From: Phyllobacterium sp. 628 | GTDB taxonomy: Bacteria; Pseudomonadota; Alphaproteobacteria; Rhizobiales; Rhizobiaceae | Direction of reading: 5' to 3' | Length of the DNA: 64,000 nt | NCBI RefSeq assembly: GCF_014189505.1 | Contig: NZ_CP050301.1 | Span: 1,061,501 to 1,125,500, forward strand | Shown here: positions 53,914 to 62,587 of the stretch, one piece after another | How positions within the stretch are numbered: position 1 is the first letter of the stretch | Layout of the letters: every line of letters starts with the position of its first letter | The notes under the pieces: generated by a model | Seen by the model: the letters and a program-made list of their open reading frames with translations, nothing else | Database searches by the model: none | Told to the model about the DNA's origin: nothing | Program-made: the position numbers and the translations under genes

Positions 53914-55155
53914 TTAGCGCAGAGTTCGAAAGCAGTTTCGAAGCTCGGTTGCAAACAGGTCGGGCTGCTCAAAAGCCGCGAAATGGCCACCCCGCTCGGG
54001 TTCGTTCCAGTAAATGAGGTTAGGATAGAGCCGCTCTGCTCAAACCCGGGGAGGCTGAACTATTTCATGCGGAAAAATGCTGCACCCGACTGGTAGATCG
54101 ACAATGCCCAGATTGCCTTTCATTCCGAGCGCACGCTGCTCGAAATACAATCGCGCCGAAGACGCGCCGGAATTCGTGAGCCAATAAAGGGTTATGTCAT
54201 CCAGCATTTCGTCGCGTGTAAGTGCGTCTTCGGGGTCGCCTCGATTGTCGGTGTGAGCCTGAAAGATTTCATACATCCAAGCCGCCAGTCCGGCGCGAGA
54301 GTCTGCAAGCGCGTAGCCGATAGTCTGTGGTCGCGTGGACTGCTCGTTGAAGAAGCCTGTCTCTTCCTCCTGAAAGTGTTTCAGTGCCTCGACCGCGCGC
54401 TGTTCGACCGGCGACAATGTTGTCGGCATCGGACTTGGGACAACTTGGGGCATGTTGAGGTGGATCGCGAGAAGCCCGGCAGCATGCTGCTGAGCCATCG
54501 CCGTGGTAACAAACGCGCCCCAGTCGCCGCCTTGCGCAACGTAACGGTGATAGTCTAGCCGTCGCATGAGTTCCGCCCAGGCTCTTGCGGTGCGTGGCGC
54601 ATTCCAACCACGCTCCCTCGGCTTCGCCGAGAATCCGAAACCTGGAAGCGATGGCAAGATAACGTGGAACGCATCGTCGACCTTGCCACCGAAATCTGTC
54701 GGCCTGGTCAATCGTTCAGCAAGCTTCAGGAACTCGAGAACCGAGCCCGGCCATCCATGCGTGATGATGATCGGCATGGCATTTTCGTGAGGCGAGCGGA
54801 TGTGAAGAAAGTGAATTTGTAAGCCGTCGATCTCCGTTCGATATTGGTCCAAACGGTTCAACGTTGCCTCGCATCGGCGCCAATCATAGCCTGTTCGCCA
54901 GTATTCGAGGAGCGAAAGAAGCTTTTCCAGCGGCACGCCTTGCGACCAGTCAGTGACAGTCTCGCGCTCCGGCAAGCGAGTCCGGTTCAGTCTATCTCGA
55001 AGATCATCGAGATCCCCCTGTGGTGCGCGATACGAAAACCGGTCGATTACCGGAGGCATCTGCCCAAGGGCAGCACCCACAGGCACAAACGTCAGCGCGG
55101 CTATAGCCGCCGCTGATCCGAGCACCGTCCGACGATTGAGGGCATGTTCGAACAT
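53914..55155 (-). pseudogene. Epoxide hydrolase, truncated by an in-frame TGA
   Basis: From ATG 55155 (GGGAG six bases upstream), a Tat signal (LNRRTVLGSAAAIAALTF) and the microsomal-type epoxide hydrolase N-terminal domain follow. Then come ITHGWPGSVLEF (HGWP oxyanion), GGDWGAF with the nucleophile Asp, and DITLYWLTNSGASSARLY. At 54040-54042 an in-frame TGA follows QPPRV. Beyond it, in the same frame, the family sequence resumes: AERLYPNLIYWNEPERGGHF AAFEQP to a stop at 53914. The catalytic His of GGHFAA is therefore lost. A Trp codon (TGG) probably became TGA. Confidence 0.85.
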
Positions 55156-55278
55156 ATCGGTCTCCCAGACATCCATGGCTTTGGATGGCTACGAGAACAA
55201 CCGCCATCCACGCGGTTAGTTCCGTTGTAGGTTCAACACTAAGAGCTCCACCGATACTTCGCCCTCACGAGGCCGGTG

Positions 55279-55644
55279 TCAGGCCCGCAGCAGCTGCGTC
55301 AACGCAGTTGTCAGTTCGTTGAACAGAAAGGGCTTTCTGATGACGGCGTGGTGCGCATAACCGTCCCAAATATCGCTGGAACTGTTTCCCGTTGAGAAGA
55401 CAAAAGGCACTCCGCGAATGACAAGAGCATCCGCCACGTGCTGACTTTTTTGGCCGTTCAAATTCATGTCCAGCATGGCGGCGTCAAAGTTTTGGCCGTC
55501 AATCAATTTCATGGCCTGTTCGTTCGTAGCAGCCGTGGTTACAGACTTGCATCCAAGCTCAGAAAGCATGTCTTCAATCATCATGAGGATGAGCATTTCA
55601 TCCTCAACGACCAGAAGCCGGCGATCAGAAAGCAATCTATCCAT
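55279..55644 (-). CDS. Single-domain response regulator
   Basis: A 121-residue receiver. RLLVVEDEMLILMMIEDML holds the acidic pocket, AMLDMNLNG the phosphoacceptor Asp (about residue 58) and VIRKPFLF the conserved Lys. There is no output domain, so it may act as a phosphate shuttle or sink for the adjacent kinase. It overlaps the end of the kinase gene by eight bases. Confidence 0.88.
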   Translation of the reverse strand: MDRLLSDRRLLVVEDEMLILMMIEDMLSELGCKSVTTAATNEQAMKLIDGQNFDAAMLDMNLNGQKSQHVADALVIRGVPFVFSTGNSSSDIWDGYAHHAVIRKPFLFNELTTALTQLLRA

Positions 55645-56692
55645 TTGGATCGACGCTTGGTGCAGGAAAGTTCATGGTGCAGAGCAGGCCCTCTGTGGGA
55701 TACTCAAGGCGAACCGTGCCTCCTACCTCATGGGCCAACCCTGTTTCGATCATGCGCGAGCCAAATCCACGGCGTAATGGCTGGGCGACGACAGGTCCGT
55801 TCTTCTCCTGCCACTTCAAATGCAGTCGGCGACCGTCCAATGCCTCTTTGATCTCCCAGCCAATCGATACCGAGCCTGTTTCGTTGGAAAATGCGCCATA
55901 CTTCACGGCATTTGTTGCCAGTTCATGGACTGCAATGCTGAGTGCCAAAGCGATTTTCGGTGAGAACAGAACGTTACCACCTTTTATTATAATTCGCTCT
56001 GCCCGACCTCCCGTTATTCCGAACGGTTCCAAGGCATCCGTGATCACATCAAATAGGCCTGTGTCCTTCCAGTTCTGTCGCGTCAAAAGGTTGTGCGAGC
56101 GAGACAAGGCCTGCAGCCGTGACTCGATTGCTTCCTGGATGGTTTTGGAATCAGAATCCATTCGCAGCGCTTGCCAAACAATCGACTGAACGGTCGAAAG
56201 CGTGTTCTTGACACGGTGATTAAGCTCCTCGATGAGCTTTTTGGAATTGGCCAGTTCTTCCTTGTGTTTCGTAAGATCGACGAACGACGCAAAATGCTGG
56301 ACAATCTTGCCTGCCTCATCCGTGACGGGACTGATAAATATTGCGGCCCAAAATTCACTTCCGTCTTTGCGACGATAGAGAATTTCAGAGTCATGATCGG
56401 AATGTTTTGCAAAGTTGGCTCTTATATCGGCCATAGCAGCAGCGTCCGAGACATGCGCCAGCAGGAAATTGAAATTCTGACCGAGCACTTCTTCCCGTCC
56501 ATATCCTGTCAGATCTAAAAAACTGTCATTGGCAAAGACAATAGGATGATCGGGCTCCTTGGCATCTGTAAACACCATTGCCATTCGCGTTGTCTCGGCG
56601 GCAACTACGAACGGTCCGAGATCCTCACTGAAACTCTCGACTTCGGCTTCGGCGTCTTTTTGCTCTGCGCTTTTCTTAGCAATCTTCGGCAC
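55637..56692 (-). CDS. PAS (LOV-like) sensor histidine kinase, HWE family
   Basis: A 351-residue soluble kinase. The PAS domain (about 28-145) resembles LOV photoreceptor domains (IVFANDSFLDLTGYGREEVLG), but the flavin-adduct Cys of the NCRFLQ motif is absent (NFNFLL, residues 73-78). The HWE/HisKA_2 phosphoacceptor is ELNHRVKNTLSTVQS (His159), and the ATPase N-box is HELATNAVKYGA. Start is GTG at 56692 with GAGG upstream. It sits between a small helical protein gene and a response regulator, forming a three-gene operon. The signal is unknown. Confidence 0.86.
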   Translation of the reverse strand: MPKIAKKSAEQKDAEAEVESFSEDLGPFVVAAETTRMAMVFTDAKEPDHPIVFANDSFLDLTGYGREEVLGQNFNFLLAHVSDAAAMADIRANFAKHSDHDSEILYRRKDGSEFWAAIFISPVTDEAGKIVQHFASFVDLTKHKEELANSKKLIEELNHRVKNTLSTVQSIVWQALRMDSDSKTIQEAIESRLQALSRSHNLLTRQNWKDTGLFDVITDALEPFGITGGRAERIIIKGGNVLFSPKIALALSIAVHELATNAVKYGAFSNETGSVSIGWEIKEALDGRRLHLKWQEKNGPVVAQPLRRGFGSRMIETGLAHEVGGTVRLEYPTEGLLCTMNFPAPSVDPNG

Positions 56693-56698
56693 GTTGCC

Positions 56699-56968
56699 TC
56701 AACCCGTTTGACGGGTGAGCGTCGTGGTGCTCAATCGAGAGGCGGTAGTTTCGAAATTTCTTTCGCTGCGAACAGCCCGCTCAGCTATCTGATCGATGCT
56801 GAGCATCTTTAGGTTGAATAGTTCAATGACCTTTCTGCCAAGACGGTCTGCATGGGCATCGGTTTTAGATGAGCGTCCAAGAATACTCGATGCAAGGTCG
56901 TGTGCAGCCTGCATTACGCGCCAATCATCATCGGTGTATTGAACGAATTCGTGGTATCGAGTTTTCAT
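56699..56968 (-). CDS. Small helical protein, paralogue of 38070-38336
   Basis: An 89-residue protein (DDDWRVMQAAHDLASSILGR ... ADRLGRKVIELFNLKMLSI). Its stop lies six bases before the kinase start, so it is probably the first gene of the kinase-response regulator operon. The same protein type occurs in the chromosomal backbone at 38 kb. No function known. Confidence 0.65.
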   Translation of the reverse strand: MKTRYHEFVQYTDDDWRVMQAAHDLASSILGRSSKTDAHADRLGRKVIELFNLKMLSIDQIAERAVRSERNFETTASRLSTTTLTRQTG

Positions 56969-57207
56969 GCTTTTATCCCTTGATCGGGCGAAAGCACTAT
57001 GGCGTCTTCCAAGCGCCAGGAGCCTAAAAAGTTTCAGCCCGGCGACAGGGTTATTGTAGGCTTCCTACCAGCAGTAGCAATCGAACTTGTAACCCCCTGT
57101 TATTACGTCACAAGTTGATAGTGCAGGATCGAGGCTGCTCTAGAAATCTGACTCTTGACTCGCGCGTGTTCTAACAAAACGACAAATTAGGCCTTATGCA
57201 AAAAGTA

Positions 57208-57241
57208 TTTGGGCCAATCCATACACATGGACCAGCCCAAA
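57208..57241 (-). terminator. Terminator after the 57276 small gene
   Basis: Minus-strand stem TTTGGGC...GCCCAAA with inner pairing TCCAT/ATGGA, followed by a T-rich run (bases 57200-57204 read as TTTTT). Confidence 0.65.
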
Positions 57242-57275
57242 AATTACAACCTGAAACTTAGATTAAGGCGACTGA

Positions 57276-57362
57276 TCAATACCAACGACCGCGGCCATAC
57301 CAACCACCGCCGCCCAAGAAAAGAACGATTAAAACAATAACAAGAAGTGTGGTGATATCCAT
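57276..57362 (-). CDS. Tiny membrane peptide (28 residues)
   Basis: MDITTLLVIVLIVLFLGGGG, then WYGRGRWY and a stop: one hydrophobic helix with a Gly/Trp/Arg tail. A strong ribosome site (GGAGAGCAAC before the ATG) and a terminator 35 bp downstream support it as a real gene. Similar short peptides are frequent in Rhizobiales. Function unknown. Confidence 0.7.
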   Translation of the reverse strand: MDITTLLVIVLIVLFLGGGGWYGRGRWY

Positions 57363-57484
57363 GTTGCTCTCCTAGAGCTATTCATGCTTCTCGCTGATTA
57401 TCCAACGACGGAAACACTTCAATAGAAACAACGTCGCGCATGGGCTTATTGTTCCGTAAGCACGTTGGGCTTCATTTTAAGCGT

Positions 57485-58351
57485 TCAATTGCTCAAGAAT
57501 TGTTTGAGTGCCTGGGCAAGTTCCTCGGGTGCTTCTTCAGCCATATGGTGTCCCGAATTTATTCCATACCCACGTAAGTCGGTTGTCCACGGTCTCCAAA
57601 CCTTCAGAACATCACCGTATAGGTCTTCAAGATCATCCCTCAACGACCAAAGGACAAGAGTGGGACAGGTTATCTTCTTTCCACTCTGCCGGTCCTCGGC
57701 ATCGTGTTCCCGGTCTATCCCCAAACCTGCCCGGTAATCCTCAATCATTCCGTGAACTGTTGCCGGATCATGGACTGCGCGGTGATAGTCCTCGTATGCC
57801 TCCAGCCCCATCATTTCCTTCTTGGCAGGAGTATTGCGATACCAGGCATCCGGATCGCCCAAGATTGCCCGCTCAGGCTTTTCAAGCTCGCCAAAGAAAA
57901 ACCAATGCCACCAAGAACGGGCGAACTTTTCATTGCAGCGCTCCAGTGCTTCCAGAATCGGGACCGTATCTAGGACAGCAAGTTTCGTGATAACATTGGG
58001 ATGGTCCATTGCAGCTCTGAATGCTGTGTAAGCGCCCCGGTCATGACCAGCGATAGCAAACGTCTCGTGACCGAGATGTCGCATTAATTCGATACAGTCT
58101 AGCGCTTTGGCGCGTTTTGACGAACCAGAGTGATCAGGGGTATCTGCGGGCTTTGAGGACATACCAAAACCCCGTAAATCCGGACAAACCACAGTAAAAG
58201 AGGATGAAAGCAATGGCGCAACCTTGTGCCATGTTGCATGAGTTCGTGGATGCCCGTGTAAGAGCATTACCGCTGGGCCAAAGCCCGCGTGCCGAACCCG
58301 CAATGTTGCGTTGCTCAATTCTATTGTTTCAAGTTTGAAGCCGTCGAACAT
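57485..58351 (-). CDS. Alpha/beta hydrolase, haloacetate (fluoroacetate) dehalogenase-like
   Basis: A 288-residue protein. LLHGHPRTHATWHKVAPLL, CPDLRGFG, and IAGHDRGAYTAFRAA with the nucleophile Asp (GHDRG, the dehalogenase form with the following Arg) fit the haloacetate dehalogenase group. WWHWFFFGELEKPE carries the His-Trp pair of the halide pocket. The base His is in INSGHHMAEEAPEE, and an acid lies in WSLRDDLEDLYG. It would hydrolyse the carbon-halogen bond of haloacetate. Some close relatives are epoxide hydrolases, so the substrate is a hypothesis. Confidence 0.8.
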   Translation of the reverse strand: MFDGFKLETIELSNATLRVRHAGFGPAVMLLHGHPRTHATWHKVAPLLSSSFTVVCPDLRGFGMSSKPADTPDHSGSSKRAKALDCIELMRHLGHETFAIAGHDRGAYTAFRAAMDHPNVITKLAVLDTVPILEALERCNEKFARSWWHWFFFGELEKPERAILGDPDAWYRNTPAKKEMMGLEAYEDYHRAVHDPATVHGMIEDYRAGLGIDREHDAEDRQSGKKITCPTLVLWSLRDDLEDLYGDVLKVWRPWTTDLRGYGINSGHHMAEEAPEELAQALKQFLSN

Positions 58352-58493
58352 GGATCTTTTTGCGAACTATTCTGTGTTTTAAAGATGGATCAGCACGTCG
58401 GTTCGCCCTGACCCATCCAAATTTTGGACAATTAATTTCCACGTTTACCCAAGCTACTGAGCTTTATGCTCCACGCCGTTTTATGGGATGTCT

Positions 58494-58784
58494 TCACTTT
58501 GACAGGTAAATGACTTTCCTATTCTCCAAAGAGACAATGACTGGTTGGCCATTTACATAGACGTAGCCATATTGAGGGCTATCAGGAATTGGCCTAAGTT
58601 CGACATCTTGCGGAATGACATAGCCTTGGGTCAGGTCGCCGTCGATAACGACAGGATCGGAGGGATTGGCGATTACATAATCGCGGGTTTGCTGCGGGAC
58701 TTCCACGATCACTGCGTCCTGCGCAAATGCGACGCTCGAGCTTGTGATCATCAACGTTGCGGCCATTGCAAATAACTTTTTCAT
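58494..58784 (-). CDS. DUF1236 family exported protein
   Basis: A 96-residue protein with a Sec signal (KKLFAMAATLMITSSSVAFA) and the DUF1236 core (YVIPQDVELRPIPDSPQYGYVYVNGQPVIVS, given to mark the family pattern VxLxxIPDxxxYxYxxVNGxxVxV). Function unknown; common in rhizobial periplasm. AGAGAGGCACGACA precedes the ATG. Confidence 0.82.
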   Translation of the reverse strand: MKKLFAMAATLMITSSSVAFAQDAVIVEVPQQTRDYVIANPSDPVVIDGDLTQGYVIPQDVELRPIPDSPQYGYVYVNGQPVIVSLENRKVIYLSK

Positions 58785-59087
58785 TGTCGTGCCTCTCTGT
58801 GGTTCCGGTAAGAACCCGGTGGATCAACAACAATAGCCACGCATTAAGGTTCCCATTGACCTATTTCCCTGCATAGAGCGGCAGAGGAAGTCGATAACTG
58901 ATAATGGCGCGTCGAGGTTACAGTTCGGCATCAAGGAAAACAGGCAGTCGCCCCGTTCAGTAAGCGTTGGAAACTGGCGGCATATCGACTGTTTGGGGTC
59001 AGGCAGTGGCGCAAACGTGCCTTTCCGTAGGTTCACTCGCTCTCCGCGATCACAATACAATGAAAGCAAATGGAAAAATATAAGTTA

Positions 59088-59118
59088 TTTCAAAGGCTTA
59101 TCCGGATTCTGAGGGCAG
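59088..59118. repeat. Degenerate att-like sequence inside the island
   Basis: This 31-bp stretch matches 26 of 31 bases of the inner arm plus core of the right repeat (61227-61257): TTTCAA-x-GGCTT-xxx-CGGATTC-x-GAGGGCAG. It continues with CTCCCTATCC, similar to the D-arm part of the repeat (CTCTATCC). It probably marks a former integration junction. The gap 58785-59284 has no gene. Confidence 0.6.
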
Positions 59119-59225
59119 GTCTCCCTATCCTTTCAATTGGCTCCGCACAAGAGAGCGCTGGCTTAATACGGCAGCGCTCTATCAGGCATCACAAGAGAAG
59201 GGCAGGAATCATAGAACTTGCATAA

Positions 59226-59245
59226 TTTACCTTGATTTTGGTAAA
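59226..59245. promoter_or_regulatory. Operator-like palindrome before the XRE-ImmA unit
   Basis: TTTACC-N8-GGTAAA, a perfect 6-bp inverted repeat 39 bp before the first start codon. XRE repressors commonly bind such short palindromes, so it may be the site for the HTH protein encoded downstream. Confidence 0.5.
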
Positions 59246-59284
59246 AAGTCTGCCATCCTCCTTCCATCAGATTCGGAGTATAAA

Positions 59285-59878
59285 ATGTCTATACCGACAG
59301 AGCATGCCGTCAAATCGATCATAGGTAGTTTTGAGCTTCGCATTCGTGAAATTCTCGAGGGAGCGTGGGAAGATTGGCTTTTAGAGCCAAACAAGAGCAT
59401 CAAATCAGCTCGCACGCGCGCGTCGATTGTTTTTGATTTCATCAAGCATCGAGCTATTACGGAATTTGATGGCGACCCCCTCATTACGGCACTTCCTCGC
59501 GGCCAGACGATCCAGTTCTTACTTAAGGATGAGGTCCTAATCCGGTTCAAAAAGGCAAATGCGTCCGGCCTGGGTTCGAATATAGAGACTACCGCTGTTC
59601 TCCGCTTTGTGGATCCGCAGCTTATGATCCCCGATCTTTTGCCGGAAATTCTTCGAGTTGAGGTCTGCTATCATCTCGACGCCCTTGCCACAAAGATGGA
59701 AATACTGACGGTTGGAGCGCGGGACCGGAAGCGGCGGATCTGGGCTTACGAGGTAGCTCGTCCAGCCAACAGCGACGTCTTGTCATTCGAGCTAAAGCCC
59801 GCTACGTCGCCGTCATCGGGTGTCGAGATTCGACCACGCGCGAAGCCAGCAGCTTCTGAGGCAGATAAAGAAGAATAA
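59285..59878 (+). CDS. Unknown protein paired with ImmA/IrrE protease
   Basis: A 197-residue protein. The first half is helical (VKSIIGSFELRIREILEGAWEDW); the second is beta-rich (TAVLRFVDPQLMIPDLLPEILRVEV), and the C-tail is Pro/Ala-rich. I recognise no domain. GGAGTATAAA precedes the ATG. The stop is five bases before the XRE-ImmA gene, so they form one unit, in the layout of toxin-antitoxin or protease-substrate pairs. Confidence 0.6.
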   Translation: MSIPTEHAVKSIIGSFELRIREILEGAWEDWLLEPNKSIKSARTRASIVFDFIKHRAITEFDGDPLITALPRGQTIQFLLKDEVLIRFKKANASGLGSNIETTAVLRFVDPQLMIPDLLPEILRVEVCYHLDALATKMEILTVGARDRKRRIWAYEVARPANSDVLSFELKPATSPSSGVEIRPRAKPAASEADKEE

Positions 59879-59883
59879 AAAAT

Positions 59884-60960
59884 ATGCAGGCAAACGGAGC
59901 CATGCTGCGTATAGCGCGGCAGAATAAGGGATTCTTACAGATTGATGCGGGTAGAAGACTCGACATCGATCAATCGCTTTTGTCCAGAATCGAAAACGGA
60001 ATGGTTGAAGCTCGCGAAGATTTTCTTGCAAGAGCTGCACAGGTTTATGAAGTGCCTCGGTCGTTCTTTTATTTAACGGATACGATTTATGGTGCACCTG
60101 TCAGTGTGCATCCGATGTGGCGAAAAAAAGCAGATGTATCGGCCCGGGAACTTGACGCAGTGGTTGCGGAGCTTAACATCCGTGCGATGCACGTCCGTCG
60201 CCTTCTTGAGGCAGTAGAGTTCGCCCATACCAGCGAACTTCCGCGGATGGACGTTGACGATTATGGCGACCCGGATCGCATAGCTAGTCTGTTGCGAGCG
60301 CACTGGAAAATGCCAAGCGGACCAGTCGCGAATCTTACGGACTTGGTTGAAAGTTCAGGCATACTGGTGGCCCATTCCACGCTAGGAGGAGCATCAATAA
60401 GCGGTGTAACGTTTGCACCTCCGGGTCTGCCACCACTCATTGTTCTCAACCAGGATCAGCCGGCTGACAGAATGCGTTTTACTCTCGCGCATGAACTGGG
60501 ACATTTAGTAATGCATCGTTTCCCTTCCCCAGACATGGAGAATGAGGCGAACCAGTTTGCTTCAGCGTTTCTTATGCCCGAGCGCGATATTAGGCCCTAC
60601 TTCCGTGGACGCAAAATAGACCTTGCACTTTTGGCTTCACTTAAACCTGAGTGGAAGGTAGCGATGCAGGCAATATTGATGCGAGCATCAAGTTTGAAGG
60701 AGCTTTCGCCCAACCAATCCCAATACCTATGGAAGCAGATCAGCGCGCGAAAACTTCGCCTGCGCGAACCACCGGAGTTAGATTTTCCGCGCGAAATGCC
60801 GACAGTTCTCAACCGTATTTTTGATATGCACTCCACGGGCCTCAACTATTCGGATGAGGAGCTGGCAAACTTGCTTCACGTTTGGCAGTCTCATCTAGAT
60901 AGGTATTTCGGGCGTCAGACAAAGCCGGATGGCCGTCCGCGCTTATCAGTATTGAAATAG
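59884..60960 (+). CDS. XRE-family regulator with ImmA/IrrE metallopeptidase domain
   Basis: A 358-residue protein. The N-terminal helix-turn-helix (residues about 6-60) is LRIARQNKGFLQIDAGRRLD, IDQSLLSRIENGMVEAR. The central ImmA/IrrE domain has FTLAHELGHLVMH with HELGH at 203-207 and the third ligand Glu221 in ENEANQFASAFLMP. These zinc proteases cleave a partner repressor to switch genes, as in ICE induction and DNA-damage responses. A C-terminal extension is helical. It is the last gene before the right repeat. Confidence 0.88.
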   Translation: MQANGAMLRIARQNKGFLQIDAGRRLDIDQSLLSRIENGMVEAREDFLARAAQVYEVPRSFFYLTDTIYGAPVSVHPMWRKKADVSARELDAVVAELNIRAMHVRRLLEAVEFAHTSELPRMDVDDYGDPDRIASLLRAHWKMPSGPVANLTDLVESSGILVAHSTLGGASISGVTFAPPGLPPLIVLNQDQPADRMRFTLAHELGHLVMHRFPSPDMENEANQFASAFLMPERDIRPYFRGRKIDLALLASLKPEWKVAMQAILMRASSLKELSPNQSQYLWKQISARKLRLREPPELDFPREMPTVLNRIFDMHSTGLNYSDEELANLLHVWQSHLDRYFGRQTKPDGRPRLSVLK

Positions 60961-61245
60961 TTTCGCGCTCAGTTTCGATAAGATTCGTTGTCTGTTTTTT
61001 TGTGGCGGAGCCACTACTTTTTACCGCTGTCTTTATCCACGCTTCAGGCGCCGTAACGGCCTGTTCCATAATGGGGCTTATGCAACATCGTCGCTCACAT
61101 TGTAGCGGTTGTCGAAGCCCGGGTCACTAATCGGCTTGTGAGAGTGGCGAATACGTGCCGCGCCCATGCCAGATACATGCCTTAATGACGAAAAAACCTT
61201 TGGGATCAAGGCTAAAAATCGTTCATTTTCAATGGCTTGGGCGGA

Positions 61246-61358
<113 letters not shown>

Positions 61359-61539
61359 CGGATTTGGCGCGGTTATATGAAGGCAGAGGTAACAGGTTCC
61401 TCCCGGAAACTCTGACAGAGATATTGCTGATGCAGCTTTGATAGCCGCTGCTGTCGGCCAAGGCAGGAACGGAGAAATGGCGCTGGCGTCACAGGGGGTG
61501 TAGAAGGGATAGACCCAATTCAATCGTAAAGAGGATCTC

Positions 61540-61764
61540 ATGAACACACTTGGACCGGCACTGGCGTTTGTAAAAACTTGGGTTGCCCAAAACATCCACC
61601 CCGATGCGGTTAACGATGTGGAAGAGAAGGGAGAGGCGCTTGCACAGGCGCTTCTTGCCGATGCAAAGGCGGCAGGTTTCGGTGAAGCGGAGATCAAAGA
61701 GGCGATTGATGATGATGTCGCCGACTATATGATCGAGGCTCTTGAACGGGTGGGTGGTTCGTAA
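61540..61764 (+). CDS. Small acidic protein, DUF768-like
   Basis: A 74-residue protein. KGEALAQALLADAKAAGFGEAEIKEAIDDDVADYMIEALE is helical and acidic and resembles rhizobial DUF768 proteins. Function unknown. AAAGAGGATCTC precedes the ATG. Confidence 0.65.
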   Translation: MNTLGPALAFVKTWVAQNIHPDAVNDVEEKGEALAQALLADAKAAGFGEAEIKEAIDDDVADYMIEALERVGGS

Positions 61765-61874
61765 GTCGGCCTCGGAAGCGAACGCCTGAGAAAGCGTCAA
61801 AACAAAAATGATGCCGATCAACGAATTCCGCTGATCAGCATCATTTCAGGTGAAGTACCGGTTATTACAGCGAA

Positions 61875-62057
61875 TTACATCTTCTTTGCATGATGACGAT
61901 GATGCTTCACATGATGGCGGTGGTGCTTCATATGGTGCTTCGCATGATGCTTGTGCATGGGTGCTGCAGATGCAGTTGTGCTGCTTGTGGCCAGAACTGG
62001 CGCAGAAAATGCCAAGGCAATTGCCAGGCCGAGTGCTGTATAGAGTGACTTCTTCAT
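61875..62057 (-). CDS. Secreted His/Lys-rich peptide
   Basis: A 60-residue precursor with a signal peptide (KKSLYTALGLAIALAFSAPVL). The mature part is almost only His, Lys and Met (MHKHHAKHHMKHHRHHVKHH). Such peptides may bind metals or polyanions. GAGAGGAAACG is the ribosome site. Confidence 0.75.
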   Translation of the reverse strand: MKKSLYTALGLAIALAFSAPVLATSSTTASAAPMHKHHAKHHMKHHRHHVKHHRHHAKKM

Positions 62058-62098
62058 AATGTCGTTTCCTCTCAGATGGGGCAGTTAATATGCAGCCG

Positions 62099-62416
62099 TC
62101 AATTATTGGCGGGCTGCACACCGAGCACTTTCAATGCTTTTGCGAAGGTCCTGATGCCCTGTGCCTGCCTGTTGCTGGCACAAAACCGGATCGCCTTCTT
62201 TTGCAGTGATTTCGCTTTGGCCGCCCGGGGACCTTCAGCGTGCTCAATGATTGCTTGATGGACCTGTGTCTGGAAGCTGACGCACAATTCCTTGCGTGTC
62301 GGCGGCTTTTCTGCAGCCGATACTTCATTCACGCCGGTAGACAATATGACTCCGGCAAGAAGTATTGTTGTTATGTTCAAAATGTTTATCACCTGAACCT
62401 GCAAGAAAAGAGACAT
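62099..62416 (-). CDS. Small exported protein, unknown function
   Basis: A 105-residue protein with an N-terminal hydrophobic signal (INILNITTILLAGVILSTGVNEVSA) and a basic, helical mature part with two Cys residues (ELCVSFQTQVHQAI, IRFCASNRQAQG) that could form a disulfide. AAAGGAATAC precedes the ATG. Confidence 0.6.
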   Translation of the reverse strand: MSLFLQVQVINILNITTILLAGVILSTGVNEVSAAEKPPTRKELCVSFQTQVHQAIIEHAEGPRAAKAKSLQKKAIRFCASNRQAQGIRTFAKALKVLGVQPANN

Positions 62417-62587
62417 GTATTCCTTTGAGAACCAGGAATACGAAACTATTTTACTTGCTCTTTATCGCGCCGCATTGTTGCAACAACATTTCCGGTTCGT
62501 GGCGTTTTGTTTCTGGCATGTTTCTAAAGTATGACGATGAATATTGGGCGGCCGAGCGGCTTCTTCCGGGAGGCCGCTCCAAGTGCC

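Noticed and set aside
54040..54042. TGA as selenocysteine
   Set aside because: The position aligns with an expected Trp in the family, and no SECIS-like hairpin is evident after it.
59152..59180. AGAGCGCT/AGCGCTCT hairpin as a tRNA or terminator
   Set aside because: It resembles a tRNA D-arm segment over a few bases, but no cloverleaf forms and no T run follows. It may belong to the degenerate att sequence.
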